A stretch of DNA of 64,000 nucleotides from Neisseria sp. MVDL19-042950 (GTDB taxonomy: Bacteria > Pseudomonadota > Gammaproteobacteria > Burkholderiales > Neisseriaceae). Below the pieces are notes generated by a model, which worked only from the letters and a program-made list of their open reading frames with translations, did no database searches and was not told the DNA's origin. A program made the translations under genes and the position numbers. Below, piece after piece: positions 28,560-39,429 of this stretch (position 1 is its first letter; the number at the start of each line of letters is the position of its first letter). The stretch covers positions 186,001-250,000 of the forward strand of contig NZ_JAUKWH010000002.1 in the NCBI RefSeq assembly GCF_030504625.1. Direction: 5' to 3'.

Positions 28560-29612
28560 ATGACGGGAGTAAGTAATGTAGCGAACACTAAAGTGCTTGG
28601 GCACAGTGTGCTGGTCAGCTGGGTTTCTTCTATTTGCCAGACTGCGCGGGGGTATGGTGTCGATCCGCTTCCTTTGTTGGAAGAAGCGGGTTTGGATTTA
28701 AGGCTGCTGCATATTCCCGATGCCCGTTACCAATTGGACGGCGTACGTCGTTTTTGGGAATTGCTGATTCGGGCTACGGGCGATCCTTTGTTCGGGTTGA
28801 AGGTGGGGCAGGAGATTCAGGCATCCGCTTTGCAGGGTTTGGGGTTGGCAATTATTTCTTGCGGTTCGTTGGCTGATTTGATGATGATTATGGTGCGCTA
28901 CTGCAAAATCATTTCCACCACGATGAGGATAAGTTTCGACCACACGCCCGAATTGAAAGGCACCAAGCTGGTATTGCGTACCGATCACGGCTCGGAGCCG
29001 ATGAATGCGGCGCGGTTGGCGATGTTGGCCTTTATCTACCGGCAGGCTTGCAGTTTGTCGCAACATCATGTGCAGCCTGTTTCGGTTACTTTGTCTATGC
29101 CCGAATGCGGCAATACCGGGCGGTTGGACGATTATTTCCAAGTGCCTGTCAATTTGGGTTGTGAAAAAGATTCCATTACGTTTGCTTACGAAGACACGAT
29201 CGAACCGTATGCGGGAGCAAATCATCAATTGATGCATATGAATGAAGCGGTGGTGGGGCAATATCTTAACCGTTTGAACAACATGAATATTTCTTCACGG
29301 GTAAGTACGTTGATCCGAGACGAGCTGAAAAACAGCGAACCGCGTTTGTGCGATATTGCATCGAAACTCAATCTTTCGCCGCGAACATTGCAGCGCAGGC
29401 TGCGTGACGAAGGGCATTCTTTCAATAGTCTGTTGGACGATATCCGTCAAGAAATCGCACATGATTTATTAATGCACAGTAACCAGAGCATTACGGAAAT
29501 CGGTTTCCAACTCGGATTTTCCGATTTGAGCAATTTTATCCGTGCCAGTCATCGTTGGTTCGGGTGTACGCCGTTACAGCACAGAGAAAATAGTTTATTA
29601 ATTAGTATTTGA
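28560..29612 (+). CDS. AraC/XylS-family transcriptional regulator
   Basis: 350 residues. The N-terminal two-thirds is an OruR/Arabinose_bd-type ligand domain (about 20-210), and the C-terminus holds two helix-turn-helix motifs: LCDIASKLNLSPRTLQRRLRDEG (about 260-282) and ITEIGFQLGFSDLSNFIRASHRWFGCTP (about 309-336). The ATG at 28560 is preceded by AGGAGGGAG; an ATG 90 bp upstream lacks a site. It lies just upstream of the NCS1 transporter gene on the same strand, which may be its target. The ligand is unknown. Confidence 0.85.
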   Translation: MTGVSNVANTKVLGHSVLVSWVSSICQTARGYGVDPLPLLEEAGLDLRLLHIPDARYQLDGVRRFWELLIRATGDPLFGLKVGQEIQASALQGLGLAIISCGSLADLMMIMVRYCKIISTTMRISFDHTPELKGTKLVLRTDHGSEPMNAARLAMLAFIYRQACSLSQHHVQPVSVTLSMPECGNTGRLDDYFQVPVNLGCEKDSITFAYEDTIEPYAGANHQLMHMNEAVVGQYLNRLNNMNISSRVSTLIRDELKNSEPRLCDIASKLNLSPRTLQRRLRDEGHSFNSLLDDIRQEIAHDLLMHSNQSITEIGFQLGFSDLSNFIRASHRWFGCTPLQHRENSLLISI

Positions 29613-29898
29613 TTTTAATAATAAAATTTTAAAACTCTTATCCGAAACGATTATAACCTGAAATTGTGCGGGAGGCCGTCTGAAAAGGCGCTTCTTTCCG
29701 CCCGCCACGCCGCGTTGACATAAAATGGCTTTACATTTGGCATGGCGTAAGATAACAGGTGGTTGTCGTGATATGACAGGTTGCAGTAGCTACGCTTTTA
29801 TATAGTGTGGGTGAAAACGCATCATCAACAGCATTGATGGCTGGGTGTTTTAAGGCCGTCTGAATTTCTTTTGCGTTGCTTACTCTTGAGGAGCTTAT

Positions 29899-31362
29899 AT
29901 GCCTGCCTATATCAAGAAGTTGAAACTAATTAAGCCGTCTAATCCGCGTTTGACAAACGATGATTTGCTGCCTGCCAAGCAAACTTGGAACTGGTACAAC
30001 ATCTTTGCATTCTGGATGTCTGACGTGCACAGTGTCGGCGGCTATATCTTTGCCGGCACGCTGTTTGCTCTCGGCCTGACCTCTTGGCAGATTTTCATCA
30101 CCTTGATTCTCGGTATCTCCATTGTGATGGTGATGGCCAATTTGTTGGCAAAGCCAAGCCAATTGGCCGGCGTGCCTTATCCCGTTATCGCCCGTATGTC
30201 GTTCGGTGTTTACGGTGCCAACATTCCGGCGCTGCTGCGGGGCATTATTGCGATTGTTTGGTACGGCATTCAAACGTATCTGGCTTCCATCGCGCTCACC
30301 ATCATTCTGCTGAAATTTTTTCCCTCCCTCATTGCTTGGAACGAAACCGCATTTTTAGGCTTGCCTTATTTGGGATGGATAAGTTTTTTCATCATGTGGT
30401 CGATGCAGACGTTGCTGTTTTTGATGAAAATGGAAGCCATCAAAGTGTTTTTGGATTATTCCGGCCCGGCGGTTTATATCGTGATGTTTTTGTTGATGAT
30501 ATGGATTGTTTACCATGCAGGCTGGGAAAACATCAGTTTTTCGCTTTCTACCGAACAATTGAATTTTTGGCAGACCATCGGCGCAATGCTGGTAGGTATG
30601 TCGCTGATTGTGAATTATTTTGCAGGCCCCACGCTGAATTTCGGTGATTTTTCGCGGTTTTGCCGCTCGATGAAAGATGTGAAAGTGGGCAATTTCTGGG
30701 GGCTGCCGGTAAACTTTACCGCATTTGCGCTCACCGCCATCATTACCATTACCGGTACGCCGGTGATTTTCGGCCAAATGATTATGGATCCGCTGGGTAT
30801 CGTGGCCAAAATCGACAATATCGGCATTGTGCTGCTGCTATCGTTTACTTTCGTTACCGCTACGGTGGGCACCAATATCGTGGCCAACTTCGTTTCCGCT
30901 GCCAACGATATTTCCAATCTTTATCCCGGCCGCATCAGTTGGCGTTTCGGCGGCATGATTGCGGCGGTGTTGTCGGTGATTATCCTGCCGTGGAACTTAT
31001 ACAACTCTCCGCAGGTTATCCACCACACCATCGACCTTTTGGCCGGCACGCTGGGGCCGATGTACGGCATCATCTTGATAGACTACTACCGCCTGCGCAA
31101 GCGCGTGATACAGGTCGACGATTTGTTTGATGATACGCCCGAAGGTGTTTATTGGTATCAAAACGGTTACAACCGTGCCGCCATCAAAGCGCTTGTTCCG
31201 GCTTCCGCACTCAGTATCGCCATCGTATTGCTTTCCGATATGAACGTAGATAATGCGTTTTTTAAGGTAATCGACCATCTGGCTCCGTTTTCTTTGGTTA
31301 TCAGTATGGTTGTGGGTGGGCTGCTGTATTACCGCTTTGCCAAAGGCAACATCAAGATTTGA
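29899..31362 (+). CDS. NCS1-family nucleobase/allantoin/hydantoin transporter
   Basis: 487 residues with about 12 membrane segments. It begins SNPRLTNDDLLPAKQTWNWYNIFAFWMSDVHSVGGYIFA, the NCS1 signature also found in allantoin permeases (PucI/AllP) and Mhp1. GPTLNFGDFSRF and ATVGTNIVANFVSAANDISNLYP are further family blocks. It imports a cyclic amide such as allantoin, uracil or hydantoin with a cation. Given the allantoinase operon 16 kb away, allantoin is a reasonable guess. The ribosome site is GAGGAGC. The 286-bp upstream gap holds two single DUS copies. Confidence 0.88.
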   Translation: MPAYIKKLKLIKPSNPRLTNDDLLPAKQTWNWYNIFAFWMSDVHSVGGYIFAGTLFALGLTSWQIFITLILGISIVMVMANLLAKPSQLAGVPYPVIARMSFGVYGANIPALLRGIIAIVWYGIQTYLASIALTIILLKFFPSLIAWNETAFLGLPYLGWISFFIMWSMQTLLFLMKMEAIKVFLDYSGPAVYIVMFLLMIWIVYHAGWENISFSLSTEQLNFWQTIGAMLVGMSLIVNYFAGPTLNFGDFSRFCRSMKDVKVGNFWGLPVNFTAFALTAIITITGTPVIFGQMIMDPLGIVAKIDNIGIVLLLSFTFVTATVGTNIVANFVSAANDISNLYPGRISWRFGGMIAAVLSVIILPWNLYNSPQVIHHTIDLLAGTLGPMYGIILIDYYRLRKRVIQVDDLFDDTPEGVYWYQNGYNRAAIKALVPASALSIAIVLLSDMNVDNAFFKVIDHLAPFSLVISMVVGGLLYYRFAKGNIKI

Positions 31363-31368
31363 CTGTCG

Positions 31369-31400
31369 GGCCGTCTGAAAAATCGTTTTCAGACGGCCTT
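31369..31400 (+). terminator. Inverted DUS pair after the NCS1 gene
   Basis: GGCCGTCTGAAAA and its complement, 7 bp past the stop. A second inverted pair at 31457-31491 lies between the probable rnc promoter (TACAAT at 31443) and rnc. Confidence 0.75.
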
Positions 31401-31589
31401 CAAAATAATGAAGTAGCGCTGTTTCCCATACGCCGGATACGGTACAATATCCATTTCAGGCCGTCTGAAAACGATTTTTCAGACGGCCTGTGCGAATCAT
31501 CAACACCCCAGCCTTAAACCTTTTCCGCATTTACCGCACCGGCCGGTTAAGTGTCGAAAAGCATTCGGGCTGATTTTACGAAAGCACAT

Positions 31590-32309
31590 ATGAAACCCGA
31601 TTCCAGAAAGCAGCAGGCCTTGCTGCACGTTCAAAATAAACTCGGCTACACCTTCAAACAACCCGCCTTGCTCGAAAGGGCGCTCACGCACCGCAGTTTT
31701 TCCTCCCGCAATAACGAACGCTTTGAGTTTGTGGGTGATGCCATTCTCAACTACACCGTTGCCCGAATGCTGTTCGATGCTTTTCCCGATTTGCCCGAAG
31801 GCAGGCTGTCGCGCATGCGGGCAAACTTGGTGAATCAGGATGTGCTGGCGGAAATCGCCGCCGCCTTGAATATCGGCGATGCCTTGTTTTTAGGGCAGGG
31901 CGAATTGAAAAGCGGCGGTTTCAGACGGCCTTCCATTCTTGCCGACGCAGTAGAAGCCACCTTTGCCGCCATCAGCTTCGATGCCGATTTTGCCACCGCC
32001 GAACACACCGTACGCCGCCTGTTTGCCGTGCGTGTCGAAAAAGCCGAGAGCGAGCATCAGGGCAAAGACCCGAAAACTTTATTGCAGGAAGCGCTTCAGG
32101 CGCGTCGTTTCGCGTTGCCGAAATACCGTATCGAACAACAAACCGGCGAAGGCAACGAAGCCGAATTTACCGTTGCCTGCGATTTGGGCGAACTGGGCTG
32201 CATTACTCTTGCCAAAGCCAACAGTCGCCGCCAAGCCGAGCAATATGCGGCCAAAGAAGCATTCGCTTGGCTGGAGCAGAAGCATCCCCTGAAAGTGAAG
32301 AAAAAATAG
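31590..32309 (+). CDS. rnc: Ribonuclease III
   Basis: 239-residue double-strand-specific endoribonuclease that processes rRNA precursors and some mRNAs. The catalytic signature is NERFEFVGDAILNY (about 43-56), with the second acidic site in LADAVEATFAA. The double-stranded RNA-binding domain fills about 160-235. MKPDSRKQQALLHVQNKLGY matches the neisserial N-terminus, so I use the ATG at 31590 rather than a GTG at 31551. It forms an operon with era. Confidence 0.96.
   Translation: MKPDSRKQQALLHVQNKLGYTFKQPALLERALTHRSFSSRNNERFEFVGDAILNYTVARMLFDAFPDLPEGRLSRMRANLVNQDVLAEIAAALNIGDALFLGQGELKSGGFRRPSILADAVEATFAAISFDADFATAEHTVRRLFAVRVEKAESEHQGKDPKTLLQEALQARRFALPKYRIEQQTGEGNEAEFTVACDLGELGCITLAKANSRRQAEQYAAKEAFAWLEQKHPLKVKKK
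31920..31931 (-). repeat. DUS (uptake sequence) embedded in rnc
   Basis: TTCAGACGGCCT, the complement of AGGCCGTCTGAA, encodes FRRPS inside RNase III. It represents the DUS family that recurs throughout this window, both singly inside genes and as inverted pairs between genes. DUS are bound by the pilus protein ComP during DNA uptake. Confidence 0.9.
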
Positions 32310-32384
32310 AAGCACGGTGTTAGAGGCCGTCTGAAAATGCCCGAACCGGCGCACCACGGTTCGGCAAACCGAAAGAAAGAAAAT

Positions 32385-33305
32385 ATGGATATTGAAAACA
32401 TAACCGCCATGCCCGATGCAAACGGCTACCGTTGCGGCTTTGTGGCGATTGTCGGCCGCCCGAATGTGGGCAAATCGACGCTGATGAATCACCTCATCGG
32501 CCAGAAAATCAGCATCACCAGCAAAAAAGCACAAACCACGCGCCACAAGGTTACCGGTATCTATACCGACGACACGGCGCAGTTTGTGTTTGTCGACACT
32601 CCGGGCTTCCAAACCGACCACCGCAACGCCCTTAACGACCGTTTGAATTTAAACGTAACCGAAGCCATGAGCGGCGTGGATGTGGTTGTGTTCGTTATCG
32701 AAGCGATGCGCTTTACCGAAGCCGACCGCACGGTCATGAAACAGCTTCCCAAGCATACGCCGGTGGTTTTGGTGGTAAACAAAATCGATAAAGACAAGGC
32801 TAAAGACAAATTGGCTTTGGACGCATTTATCGCCGGCGTACGCAGCGAGTTTGATTTTGCCGATGCGGAAGTGGTAAGCGCGAAACACGGCTTGCGGATT
32901 GCCAACCTGCTGGAAAAACTCAAACCGTATCTGCCCGAAAGCATTCCGATGTACCCCGAAGATATGGTTACCGATAAATCCAGCCGCTTTTTGGCAATGG
33001 AAATCGTGCGCGAAAAATTGTTCCGCTATTTGGGCGAAGAGCTGCCGTATGCCATGAATGTGGAAGTGGAACAGTTTAAAGAAGAAAACGGCATGTACCA
33101 CATCTATATCGCCGTGTTGGTGGACAAAGAAAACCAGAAACCGATTGTGATCGGCAAAGGCGGTGAGAAATTGAAGAAAATTTCTACCGAAGCACGGTTG
33201 GATATGGAGAAACTCTTTGATATCAAGGTGTTTTTGAAAGTATGGGTTAAAGTGAAATCCGGCTGGGCCGACGATATCCGTTTTTTGCAGGAATTGGGAT
33301 TGTAG
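32385..33305 (+). CDS. era: GTPase Era
   Basis: 306 residues. The GTPase domain has G1 GRPNVGKST (about 24), G3 DTPGF and G4 NKID. The C-terminal KH domain (about 205-300) includes VIGKGGEKLKKI. Era binds 16S rRNA near its 3' end and assists 30S assembly. The ATG at 32385 follows GAAAGAAAGAAA. It follows rnc by 75 bp, the usual pairing. Confidence 0.96.
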   Translation: MDIENITAMPDANGYRCGFVAIVGRPNVGKSTLMNHLIGQKISITSKKAQTTRHKVTGIYTDDTAQFVFVDTPGFQTDHRNALNDRLNLNVTEAMSGVDVVVFVIEAMRFTEADRTVMKQLPKHTPVVLVVNKIDKDKAKDKLALDAFIAGVRSEFDFADAEVVSAKHGLRIANLLEKLKPYLPESIPMYPEDMVTDKSSRFLAMEIVREKLFRYLGEELPYAMNVEVEQFKEENGMYHIYIAVLVDKENQKPIVIGKGGEKLKKISTEARLDMEKLFDIKVFLKVWVKVKSGWADDIRFLQELGL

Positions 33306-33330
33306 GAGCCGGCGCAGCAACCGCTTTGGA

Positions 33331-33362
33331 AAAGGCCGTCTGAAAGTTTTCAGACGGCCTTC
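33331..33362. terminator. Bidirectional inverted DUS pair between era and narK
   Basis: AAGGCCGTCTGAAA and its complement with almost no loop, between two converging genes. Confidence 0.8.
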
Positions 33363-33373
33363 GGCTTTTTAAA

Positions 33374-34756
33374 TCAGCATTTCGCTTCCGCACCTTTACG
33401 GGCATAGAACCACCAGTTCAGCAACACGCAGACGGCGTAGAAGATGATGAAGCCGATTAATGCGCCGTTCACGCTGCCGGTCAAAGCGATGGAAGTGCCG
33501 TAGCTTTTCGGGATAAAGAAACCGCCGTAAGCCGCGAATGCGGCGGTAAAACCGATAACGGCCGCGCCTTCTTTATTCGCATCCAATAAAGCCTGTTCTT
33601 TCGATACCAAACCTTGTTCGGCAAATTTCTGGTGCATGTTCAGAAAGATAACCGGCACTTGCATGAAAGTGGAGCCGTTGCCGAGGCCGGTGAGGGCGAA
33701 GAGGGCGATAAAGCAGGCGAAAAAGCCCCAGAAGCTGCCTCCTTGCCCGTTTGAAGGCAGGAAGGAAATCACACCGAACACGGCGATTATCATGCCGATA
33801 AACACGATTTGGGTGATAAAGGCTCCGCTTTTGATTTTGTCGGACAGCCAACCGCCGACAGGACGCACCAGCGCACCGACCAACGGGCCTAAAAACGCAT
33901 ATTTAACAGGGTCTACATCGGGGAATTGGCTCTTAATCAGCAGCGGAAATCCTGCCGAAAAGCCGATAAACGAACCGAATGTGCCCAGATACAGAATGCA
34001 CATAATCCAGTTGTGCTTGCGGGTAAAGATAACGGCTTGGTCTTTAAAGCTGGCTTTGGCAAAAGCCAGATCGTTCATGCCGAACCATGCGGCCAGCGTG
34101 GAAAGAATGATGAACGGCACCCAGATAAAGCCGGCGTTTTGCAGCCAAATTTGCTTGGTAACGTCGTCTTTCACCCAAGTTTGCGCCTCGCCGCCCAACG
34201 CACCGAACACGCCTGCGGTAATGATCAGCGGCACCACAAATTGCACCACGGATACGCCGAGGTTGCCCAAGCCCGCATTCAGGCCGAGAGCCGTGCCTTT
34301 TTCGGCTTTAGGGAAGAAAAAGCTGATATTGGCCATGCTGGAAGAGAAGTTGCCGCCGCCAAAGCCGCACAACAACGCCAGAATCATCATGGTAATGTAG
34401 CCGGTGTCGGGATTTTGCACGGCAAAACCCAAGCCAACTGCGGGCAACAGCAGGCTGGCGGTGGAAATGGCCGTCCATTTGCGGCCGCCGAACACCGGCA
34501 CCATAAACGAATAGAAAATCCGTAACGTCGCACCCGATAAGGCGGGCAGGGTGGCCAGCCAGAAAAGCTGGTTGGGCGAATATTTGAAGCCGATGTTGGG
34601 CAGGTTGACAACCGCCACGCTCCACACCTGCCAAATCGCGAAAGCCAACAGCAGGGCGGGAATGGAAATCCATAAATTGCGACGGGCAACCGGCCGGCCT
34701 GTTTTTTGCCAGAAATCTTTGTCTTCCGGCCGCCAATCGTTGATGGTATAAGACAT
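33374..34756 (-). CDS. NarK-family nitrate/nitrite transporter (NarK2-like)
   Basis: 460 residues, 12 membrane segments of the major facilitator superfamily, nitrate/nitrite porter branch. The nitrate signature regions are CGFGGGNFSSSMANISFFFPKAEKG (about 135-160) and GLGNGSTFMQVPVIF (about 350). The long form with a soluble N-terminal tail resembles the NarK2 nitrate/nitrite exchanger. It follows the second NarK gene at 34822 on the same strand, but an inverted DUS pair lies between them. No nitrate reductase gene is in the window. Confidence 0.88.
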   Translation of the reverse strand: MSYTINDWRPEDKDFWQKTGRPVARRNLWISIPALLLAFAIWQVWSVAVVNLPNIGFKYSPNQLFWLATLPALSGATLRIFYSFMVPVFGGRKWTAISTASLLLPAVGLGFAVQNPDTGYITMMILALLCGFGGGNFSSSMANISFFFPKAEKGTALGLNAGLGNLGVSVVQFVVPLIITAGVFGALGGEAQTWVKDDVTKQIWLQNAGFIWVPFIILSTLAAWFGMNDLAFAKASFKDQAVIFTRKHNWIMCILYLGTFGSFIGFSAGFPLLIKSQFPDVDPVKYAFLGPLVGALVRPVGGWLSDKIKSGAFITQIVFIGMIIAVFGVISFLPSNGQGGSFWGFFACFIALFALTGLGNGSTFMQVPVIFLNMHQKFAEQGLVSKEQALLDANKEGAAVIGFTAAFAAYGGFFIPKSYGTSIALTGSVNGALIGFIIFYAVCVLLNWWFYARKGAEAKC

Positions 34757-34776
34757 GGGAACCCCTCTTTTTTAAT

Positions 34777-34816
34777 CAGGCCGTCTGAAAAGCCTCCGCG
34801 CATTTCAGACGGCCTC
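34777..34816 (-). terminator. Inverted DUS pair between the two narK genes
   Basis: AGGCCGTCTGAAAA and TTTCAGACGGCCT with a 13-base loop, 6 bp past the stop of the upstream narK gene. It may lower expression of the downstream gene. Confidence 0.65.
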
Positions 34817-34821
34817 CAGAA

Positions 34822-36060
34822 TTAAGCCTTTTCCAGCTCGCGGCGTTTGGCTTTGAATGAAAAATGCATCCAAATCAATGATACGCACACGGTGCCGTAG
34901 AGCAGCATGAAGCTGGTGGAGCGCACGCCGGTCAAATCTTCCAACGCACCGAACATAATCGGCAGCAGGAAACCGCCCAAACCGCCGGCCAAGCCGACGA
35001 TGCCGGATACCGCGCCGATATTGGTCGGGTAGTCGTCGGCCACGAATTTGAACACCGAAGCCTTGCCCACCGCCATCGCTACGCCTACGGTAAACATCAG
35101 AATGGTGAACAACACTACATTCAGGCCGATATGCATGCTCACGGAACCGCCGTGGGTGGTTTTGATCATCAGCTCGGTTTGCGGGTAAGACAAAATAAAG
35201 AAACACACCCAGCAAATCCACATCACCGCCCAAGTAACTTTATACGCGCCGAATTTGTCGGAAAGATAACCGCCGAATGCACGCAACACACCGCCGGGCA
35301 ACGAGAAGCAGGCAGCCAGAAACGCCGCCGTTTGCAGGCTCAGGCCGTATTCGCCCACATAGTATTTGGTCATCCACAAAGCCAGTGCCACATAGCCGCC
35401 GAATACCACCGAATAGTATTGGCTGTAACGCAATACGCCCGGGTCTTTCAAAAGAGCAAGCTGTTGGCCGAGGGTAACGGAAGAAGAAACCCTGTGGCTG
35501 CCGTCGCTGTAAGAGAAAAACCAGAAAAGAATGGCCGTGCCGAGCATAATGGCTGCGTATACGGTAGGCACCAGATGCCAAGTTCCGTAAGCAATCAGAG
35601 CGGGGGCCAAGAATTTATTTAAAGCGGAACCGGCATTACCCGCGCCAAACACGCCCATTGCCAAACCTTGCTGTTCTTTTGGAAACCAGCGTGCTACATA
35701 CGGCGTACCCACCGAAAACGAACCGCCGGCCAAGCCCATCACCAAACCGATAACCAAAAACTGCCAGAAATGGTCGGCATACTGCATCAGAAATACCGCA
35801 GGCACGCATGCAAGCATCAACAGAAACAAGACGATACGGCCACCGTAACGGTCGGTCCAGATGCCTAGCGGCACACGCACCAGCGAGCCGGAAAGTACGG
35901 GGGTGGCTGCCAAAATGCCGAATTCGGTTTCGCTCAAACCCAACTCGTTTTTAACGGGAATGCCGACCACGGCCAACATCATCCAAATCATGAAGCAAAC
36001 GGTAAACGACCATGTGCTGGAAGCAAGCACGGCATAACGTTTGTATTTCAGAGAAGCCAT
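34822..36060 (-). CDS. NarK-family nitrate transporter (NarK1-like)
   Basis: 412 residues with 12 membrane segments. GLAGGSFSVGTPYVARWFPKEQQG (about 115-138) and GLAGGLGGFLLPIMFG (about 345-360) are the nitrate signatures. The shorter form is the NarK1-type proton-nitrate symporter. Start set at 36060 (MASLKYKRYAVLAS) because AAAGGAC sits at the right distance; the ATG at 36090 has no site. Tandem NarK1 and NarK2 usually serve nitrate respiration; the reductase must lie elsewhere if present. Confidence 0.88.
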   Translation of the reverse strand: MASLKYKRYAVLASSTWSFTVCFMIWMMLAVVGIPVKNELGLSETEFGILAATPVLSGSLVRVPLGIWTDRYGGRIVLFLLMLACVPAVFLMQYADHFWQFLVIGLVMGLAGGSFSVGTPYVARWFPKEQQGLAMGVFGAGNAGSALNKFLAPALIAYGTWHLVPTVYAAIMLGTAILFWFFSYSDGSHRVSSSVTLGQQLALLKDPGVLRYSQYYSVVFGGYVALALWMTKYYVGEYGLSLQTAAFLAACFSLPGGVLRAFGGYLSDKFGAYKVTWAVMWICWVCFFILSYPQTELMIKTTHGGSVSMHIGLNVVLFTILMFTVGVAMAVGKASVFKFVADDYPTNIGAVSGIVGLAGGLGGFLLPIMFGALEDLTGVRSTSFMLLYGTVCVSLIWMHFSFKAKRRELEKA

Positions 36061-36363
36061 TATGGAAAGTCCTTTCAACAGCACCACCATACAAAAGTTA
36101 ACGGTTGGCGCGAAATAAAGTAAATAATTTTTTACAATGCAACATTACGCTTCTATCTGTCTATTGAATATCGGCAGAAAGCACGGGGTATTGCAAACAT
36201 CGGTATAGAAAAGATTAGTCCGAAAGAGTAAGGAACTAAGCCGTAAGGATTAGAAGCATTTTTTCAGACGGCCCGATATAAAGATTTTTCCAATGGGTGT
36301 ACAATGCAGCCTTTTCAGACGGCCTTACCGCTTTTCCGCTTCACATTAAAAAGAAAGAAAACC
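36061..36363. other. Divergent control region between narK1-like gene and panD
   Basis: About 300 bp without a gene. It contains two DUS copies in the same orientation (about 36264 and 36311) and a TACAAT near 36299 that could be the panD -10. I looked for an FNR palindrome in front of the narK gene and did not find a convincing one. Confidence 0.5.
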
Positions 36364-37672
<1,309 letters not shown>

Positions 37673-37691
37673 TTTTGTAAAATTTGATTTT

Positions 37692-37719
37692 AGGCCGTCT
37701 GAAATTTTCAGACGGCCTT
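37692..37719 (+). terminator. Inverted DUS pair after kdsA
   Basis: AGGCCGTCTGAAA and TTTCAGACGGCCT overlap with virtually no loop and are followed by TTTT. Confidence 0.8.
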
Positions 37720-37759
37720 TTGCTATACGGCAACGGCTGCCTAGGTTGGAATAATCAAA

Positions 37760-37809
37760 ACGAGCGGAAAGAAATCGAATCGTGTCGTGTTCGATTTCTT
37801 TCCGCTCGT
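37760..37809 (-). terminator. Perfect 20-bp inverted repeat, probable lipA terminator
   Basis: Arms 37760-37779 (ACGAGCGGAAAGAAATCGAA) and 37790-37809 are exact complements around a 10-base loop. On the minus strand the hairpin is followed by TTTTGATTATT and lies 38 bp after the lipA stop, so it should end the lipB-lipA transcript. It is not DUS-based. Confidence 0.65.
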
Positions 37810-37847
37810 ATTTATCGTAAAAACAGCAATGAGCCGTGCCCGCTGAA

Positions 37848-38810
37848 TTACAACTCCTTCAGAGCTTGAGAGGCTTGTTCGTCTGCATGATAGCTGCTGC
37901 GTACCATCGCACCGATAGCGGCATTGGTAAAGCCCATTTCGTAGGCTTCTTTTTCAAACTCTTTAAATTGTGCGGGCGTTACGTAGCGCAGTACGGGCAA
38001 GTGGCCGTCTGAAGGTTGCAGGTATTGGCCGACGGTAATCATTTCGATATTGTGCTCGCGCATATCGCGCATGATTTCGCGTACTTCTTCATCGGTTTCA
38101 CCCAAGCCGACCATAATGCCGGATTTGGTGGGAATGTCGGGCTGCATTTCTTTATAACGGCGCAGCAGTTCGAGCGAGTGTTTGTAATCGGAACCCGGGC
38201 GTGCCTGTTTGTATAGGCGCGGGTGGGTTTCGAGGTTGTGGTTCATCACATCGGGCGGTGTGTGCGAGAGGATGTCGAGGGCGATATCCAAGCGCCCGCG
38301 GAAGTCGGGAACAAGGATTTCGATTTTGGTATGCGGGCTTCTTTCACGGATGGCGGCAATGCAATCGGCAAAATGTTGGGCCCCGCCGTCGCGCAAATCG
38401 TCGCGGTCGACCGAAGTAATCACAACGTAGCGCAGATTCATGGCGGCTACGGAGTCGGCAAGGTTTTTGGGTTCGTCGGGATCAAGCGGATTGGGTCTGC
38501 CATGTCCAACGTCGCAGAAAGGGCAGCGGCGGGTGCAGATGTCGCCCATAATCATGAAGGTGGCGGTACCTTTGCTGAAGCATTCGCCGATATTGGGGCA
38601 ACTGGCTTCTTCGCAGACGGTATGCATTTTTTGATCGCGTAGGATGTTTTTGATTTCAAAAAACTTCTTGCCGGAGGGAAGTTTGGCGCGAATCCATTCG
38701 GGTTTTTTGAGTTTTTCTTCAAGCGGAACGATTTTGATCGGGATACGGGCGGTTTTCGCCGCGCCTTTGTGTTTTACGCCTTGGCGGTTGTCTAATTTAT
38801 TTTCACTCAT
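37848..38810 (-). CDS. lipA: Lipoyl synthase
   Basis: 320-residue radical SAM enzyme that inserts two sulfurs into octanoyl groups. The auxiliary cluster motif is [12 protein letters not shown], the radical SAM motif CTRRCPFC, and the C-terminal RSSYHADE holds the cluster-ligating serine. The ATG at 38810 overlaps the lipB stop (ATGA), so translation is coupled; a longer upstream frame lies inside lipB. An in-frame DUS variant encodes PSDGHLP. Confidence 0.97.
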   Translation of the reverse strand: MSENKLDNRQGVKHKGAAKTARIPIKIVPLEEKLKKPEWIRAKLPSGKKFFEIKNILRDQKMHTVCEEASCPNIGECFSKGTATFMIMGDICTRRCPFCDVGHGRPNPLDPDEPKNLADSVAAMNLRYVVITSVDRDDLRDGGAQHFADCIAAIRERSPHTKIEILVPDFRGRLDIALDILSHTPPDVMNHNLETHPRLYKQARPGSDYKHSLELLRRYKEMQPDIPTKSGIMVGLGETDEEVREIMRDMREHNIEMITVGQYLQPSDGHLPVLRYVTPAQFKEFEKEAYEMGFTNAAIGAMVRSSYHADEQASQALKEL

Positions 38811-39427
38811 GATGCGGTGTCTTTCGGGGCGAGTTGTTTGATGAGGTGCGTGGTAAGTTTTTCTGCTACTTGGGCAATTGAAGGGCACGGGTTGAGAAAA
38901 TCGGCTATCTGAACCATTTCCATGCCCGCATATCCGCAGGGGTTGATGTGGGTAAACGGGCTTAAATCCATGTTTACATTGAGTGCAAGGCCGTGGTAAA
39001 CCGAGCCGTTTTTGATACGCAGGCCGAGTGATGCAATTTTGCATCCTTTTACATATACTCCGGGACGGGCGGGATCGGCCTCCGCTTCAATGCCGTATTC
39101 CGCCAAGGTGGCAATAATGCTGTTTTCAAGTGCGGATACAATATGGCGGACGCTGGTTTTGCGGCGTTTGAAGTCAATCAGCGTATAAACAACCAGTTGG
39201 CCCGGGCCGTGATAAGTGATTTGCCCGCCGCGATCGATTTGCACTACGGGAATGTCGTCCCGTATCAGCAGATGTTCCGGCTTTCCCGCCAGCCCTTGCG
39301 TGAACACGGGGGGGTGTTCCACCACCCATAATTCATCTTCGGTATTGTCGGTGCGCGAGGCATTGAATGCTTTCATCGCCTCAAAAACGGGTTGGTATTC
39401 GGCCAACCCCAATTGCACGATTTTCAT
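38807..39427 (-). CDS. lipB: Octanoyltransferase LipB
   Basis: 206 residues. It moves octanoyl from acyl carrier protein to lipoyl domains, the step before LipA. Key blocks are [20 protein letters not shown], the catalytic Lys in [13 protein letters not shown] and HGLALNVN with the acyl-acceptor Cys in [12 protein letters not shown]. It follows ybeD by 2 bp and overlaps lipA by 4 bp. Confidence 0.97.
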   Translation of the reverse strand: MKIVQLGLAEYQPVFEAMKAFNASRTDNTEDELWVVEHPPVFTQGLAGKPEHLLIRDDIPVVQIDRGGQITYHGPGQLVVYTLIDFKRRKTSVRHIVSALENSIIATLAEYGIEAEADPARPGVYVKGCKIASLGLRIKNGSVYHGLALNVNMDLSPFTHINPCGYAGMEMVQIADFLNPCPSIAQVAEKLTTHLIKQLAPKDTAS

Positions 39428-39429
39428 GG

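Noticed and set aside
36061-36240. FNR site in front of the NarK1-like gene
   Set aside because: I expected one by analogy with frd, but no TTGAT-N4-ATCAA-like sequence with one or two mismatches was found.
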